Shown piece by piece: positions 13,081 to 14,524 of a DNA stretch of 14,524 nt. Source of the stretch: Candidatus Agathobaculum merdigallinarum (GTDB lineage Bacteria > Bacillota > Clostridia > Oscillospirales > Butyricicoccaceae); assembly GCA_019115425.1 (NCBI GenBank), contig DXDO01000105.1, positions 1-14,524 of the forward strand, in the 5' to 3' direction. The notes beneath the pieces were generated by a model. It was not told the origin of the DNA and searched no databases. It worked only from the letters and a program-made list of their open reading frames with translations. Numbering within the stretch: the stretch's first letter is position 1; each line of letters begins with the position of its first letter. Both the position numbers and the translations under genes were made by a program.

Positions 13081-13093
13081 GTGAGCGTAATAT

Positions 13094-13122
13094 ATTCTAG
13101 CACTGGGGAAAACAATCGTCAA
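13094..13122 (-). promoter_or_regulatory. Sigma-A promoter for the MATE leader
   Basis: Minus strand: TTGACG (13122-13117), 17-base spacer, TAGAAT (13099-13094) preceded by TGC, an extended -10. It lies between the end of the ABC permease gene and the leader hairpins, so the leader is transcribed independently. Confidence 0.75.
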
Positions 13123-13153
13123 TGGCGAAAGTGACGAAAATCAGCGCGGTTTT

Positions 13154-14524
13154 TCACTCGTCCGTGCGCAAACGTTCCACAATGCTCTGTCTTGCTGTTC
13201 CGCGATAAGTGACCAGCGGGATGGCAAGCCCCAGCAGGATGAACACCGGCAGCAGCACCGCGAGCGGCAGCACGCTGAACTTGTACACGAAGAACCAGAA
13301 AACGTTTGCGCAGCCCGCGCCGATGAGCGGCCCCAGCGTCACGCTCAGGAATGTGCTGACCGCCATGGCGAGCAGGGCGTAATACAGCCCCTCGAGCATG
13401 AGCATGCGTCTCAGCTGTCTGCCCGTCATGCCGATGGCCTGCAAAACCGCGAATTCGTGCTTGCGCGTGATGATGCCGGTCAGCACGGCGTTTAAGAAGT
13501 TGAGTACGCCGACCAGACCGATGATGAAGCTGAGCGCGCCGCCGAGTGTCAGGAACATGCTGCGCATGCTGTCAAACTCCGCCTGATAGGTCGCCTTGCT
13601 CTCATAGTCGAACAGCGGCTGCACGTTTTCCGTGTAGTCCATGAGGAAGGCTTCCATTTCGCCGTCCGTGCCGTCCTCCACGTCGAACACATAGGTCATC
13701 ACGGAATCGGTCTGCGAGTCCTGCTTGAACTGCTCCGCGCCCAGCACGAACTGATCCGCGCCGTAAAAGCGGTAGTCGATAGAGCCGGGGATGGTGACCG
13801 CCGCCGCGACCGTATACTCCACATCGCGGTAAGTTTTGGCGCGCGAGCCGACGCTGACCCCGCTGGCATAGGCCGCGTCGACCTCCCCCTGCGGGATGAC
13901 TTCGCCCGTGTCCGTGTAGTAGTATTCGTATTCCTCCACATAGCGCAGGTGCACCTTGTCGCCCACCTTGGCCCAGTGGGACTGCGCTTCCGGGTCGCCG
14001 TAGTCGTCGGTCGCATACACCGCCGCGATCGCGTTTTTCGTGGGGTCGGACAGGGCGGACAGGTCGCCGTCCAGCACGGTCAGTTTGGACAACGGGAAGT
14101 CCTCCATGCCGTAGAGCTGGACGCGGTCGGCGATCTGGCCGGATGCGTTTTGCTCGGCCTGTTCGACCATCTGGTCCAGATGGTCCGCCGGGTACCACTG
14201 GCCGTTATTCTGGCGGAACCAGTCCTCGGAGACAAATTCCTGCACGCTGGATACCTGCCCATAGATGCGGCCGGACTGCGTGATGCCGCCCTGGGCGTCG
14301 ATATCCTCGATCACGTTTTCGGGCACGGCCTCGTCGGTCGAGGAAAAGCCCGAACCGGTCTGGAAGTACGCCGCGTCGCCCACAATGAAATCCACCGCCG
14401 ACTTGCTCGCGAGATACCGGTCCATGTCAAAGCCGATCGCAAAGGTGTAGGTCAGCTGCATGAGCACCACCGCGAGCGCGAGCGAAATGACCGTGATGAC
14501 CGTCTTGCTGCGGCTGCGGCCGAG
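13154..14524 (-). CDS. MacB/FtsX-type ABC transporter permease, 5' end outside window
   Basis: The frame is open to the right edge, so this is the C-terminal ~456 residues of a longer permease, the kind found in antimicrobial peptide or lipoprotein exporters. A first span (ITVISLALAVVLMQLTYTF) is followed by FDMDRYLASKSAVDFIVGDA, a typical entry into the large extracytoplasmic domain. That domain (about residues 40-330) is rich in Asp, Glu and Tyr. The C-terminal FtsX domain has three spans: LGGALSFIIGLVGVLNFLNA, then after RKHEFAVLQAIGMTGRQLRRM (coupling helix facing the ATPase) YYALLAMAVSTFLSVTLG, then LPLAVLLPVFILLGLAIPL; it ends RQSIVERLRTDE, usual for the family. A partner ATPase is expected beyond the right edge. 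Substrate unknown. Confidence 0.88.
   Translation of the reverse strand, partial: LGRSRSKTVITVISLALAVVLMQLTYTFAIGFDMDRYLASKSAVDFIVGDAAYFQTGSGFSSTDEAVPENVIEDIDAQGGITQSGRIYGQVSSVQEFVSEDWFRQNNGQWYPADHLDQMVEQAEQNASGQIADRVQLYGMEDFPLSKLTVLDGDLSALSDPTKNAIAAVYATDDYGDPEAQSHWAKVGDKVHLRYVEEYEYYYTDTGEVIPQGEVDAAYASGVSVGSRAKTYRDVEYTVAAAVTIPGSIDYRFYGADQFVLGAEQFKQDSQTDSVMTYVFDVEDGTDGEMEAFLMDYTENVQPLFDYESKATYQAEFDSMRSMFLTLGGALSFIIGLVGVLNFLNAVLTGIITRKHEFAVLQAIGMTGRQLRRMLMLEGLYYALLAMAVSTFLSVTLGPLIGAGCANVFWFFVYKFSVLPLAVLLPVFILLGLAIPLVTYRGTARQSIVERLRTDE

Noticed and set aside
12998..13090. c-di-GMP-I (GEMM) riboswitch in the MATE leader
   Set aside because: Short pieces match (CACGC, AGGGCAAA, AAGCC), but the second GEMM stem and tetraloop receptor are not seen; the terminator arrangement and MATE context fit guanidine-IV better.
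1..14524. CRISPR arrays, tRNA or rRNA genes, transposon terminal repeats
   Set aside because: No regularly spaced repeats, no recognisable tRNA T-loop/CCA pattern and no paired long terminal repeats were found by reading both strands.

Overview
The window looks like chromosome of an anaerobic, spore-forming gut-type clostridium, most likely of the Oscillospirales (Ruminococcaceae or Butyricicoccaceae-like). The basis is a mother-cell sporulation sigma factor gene (sigK), a SCIFF ranthipeptide locus, a DUF1836 protein, a PerR/rubrerythrin pair, strong Shine-Dalgarno sites and a fairly GC-rich coding bias. No CRISPR array, tRNA or rRNA was seen.

Left edge (1-1355): the C-terminal part of a large serine recombinase runs toward the 3' end of sigK, which lies on the other strand. 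The SigK reading frame is normal through most of the recognition helix and then breaks off after three foreign codons. This is the layout of a 'skin'-type intervening element, with the recombinase at one end and the missing sigK tail expected beyond the left edge.

SCIFF locus (1436-4109): a strong promoter reads into yajC, then a TIGR04086-like small membrane protein, then a 48-residue six-cysteine peptide gene (scfA, 2338-2484, too short for many gene callers), then its radical SAM/SPASM maturase scfB. About 250 bases packed with hairpins, one an obvious terminator, separate peptide from maturase. After it come a short ProC-like Rossmann protein and a SpoIIM-like membrane protein.

Minus-strand operon (7885 to 5523): DUF1836 regulator, YbaK-type aminoacyl-tRNA deacylase, carbon-nitrogen hydrolase and thiamine phosphate synthase ThiE, packed with overlaps or tiny gaps. 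It converges on the SpoIIM-like gene at a shared terminator and is divergent from a secreted polysaccharide deacetylase.

Right half (8068-14524): a polysaccharide deacetylase with a C-terminal stalk domain; a hemolysin III/PAQR membrane protein; perR with a consensus promoter and a candidate PerR box, followed by rubrerythrin (oxidative stress defence); a strong terminator; then, on the minus strand, a MATE efflux pump whose leader has its own promoter, a small hairpin and a long terminator and resembles a guanidine-IV (mepA-type) riboswitch; and finally the C-terminal bulk of a MacB/FtsX-type ABC permease cut by the right edge.

The observations most worth following are the split sigK, the SCIFF locus with its structured spacer, and the MATE leader RNA.
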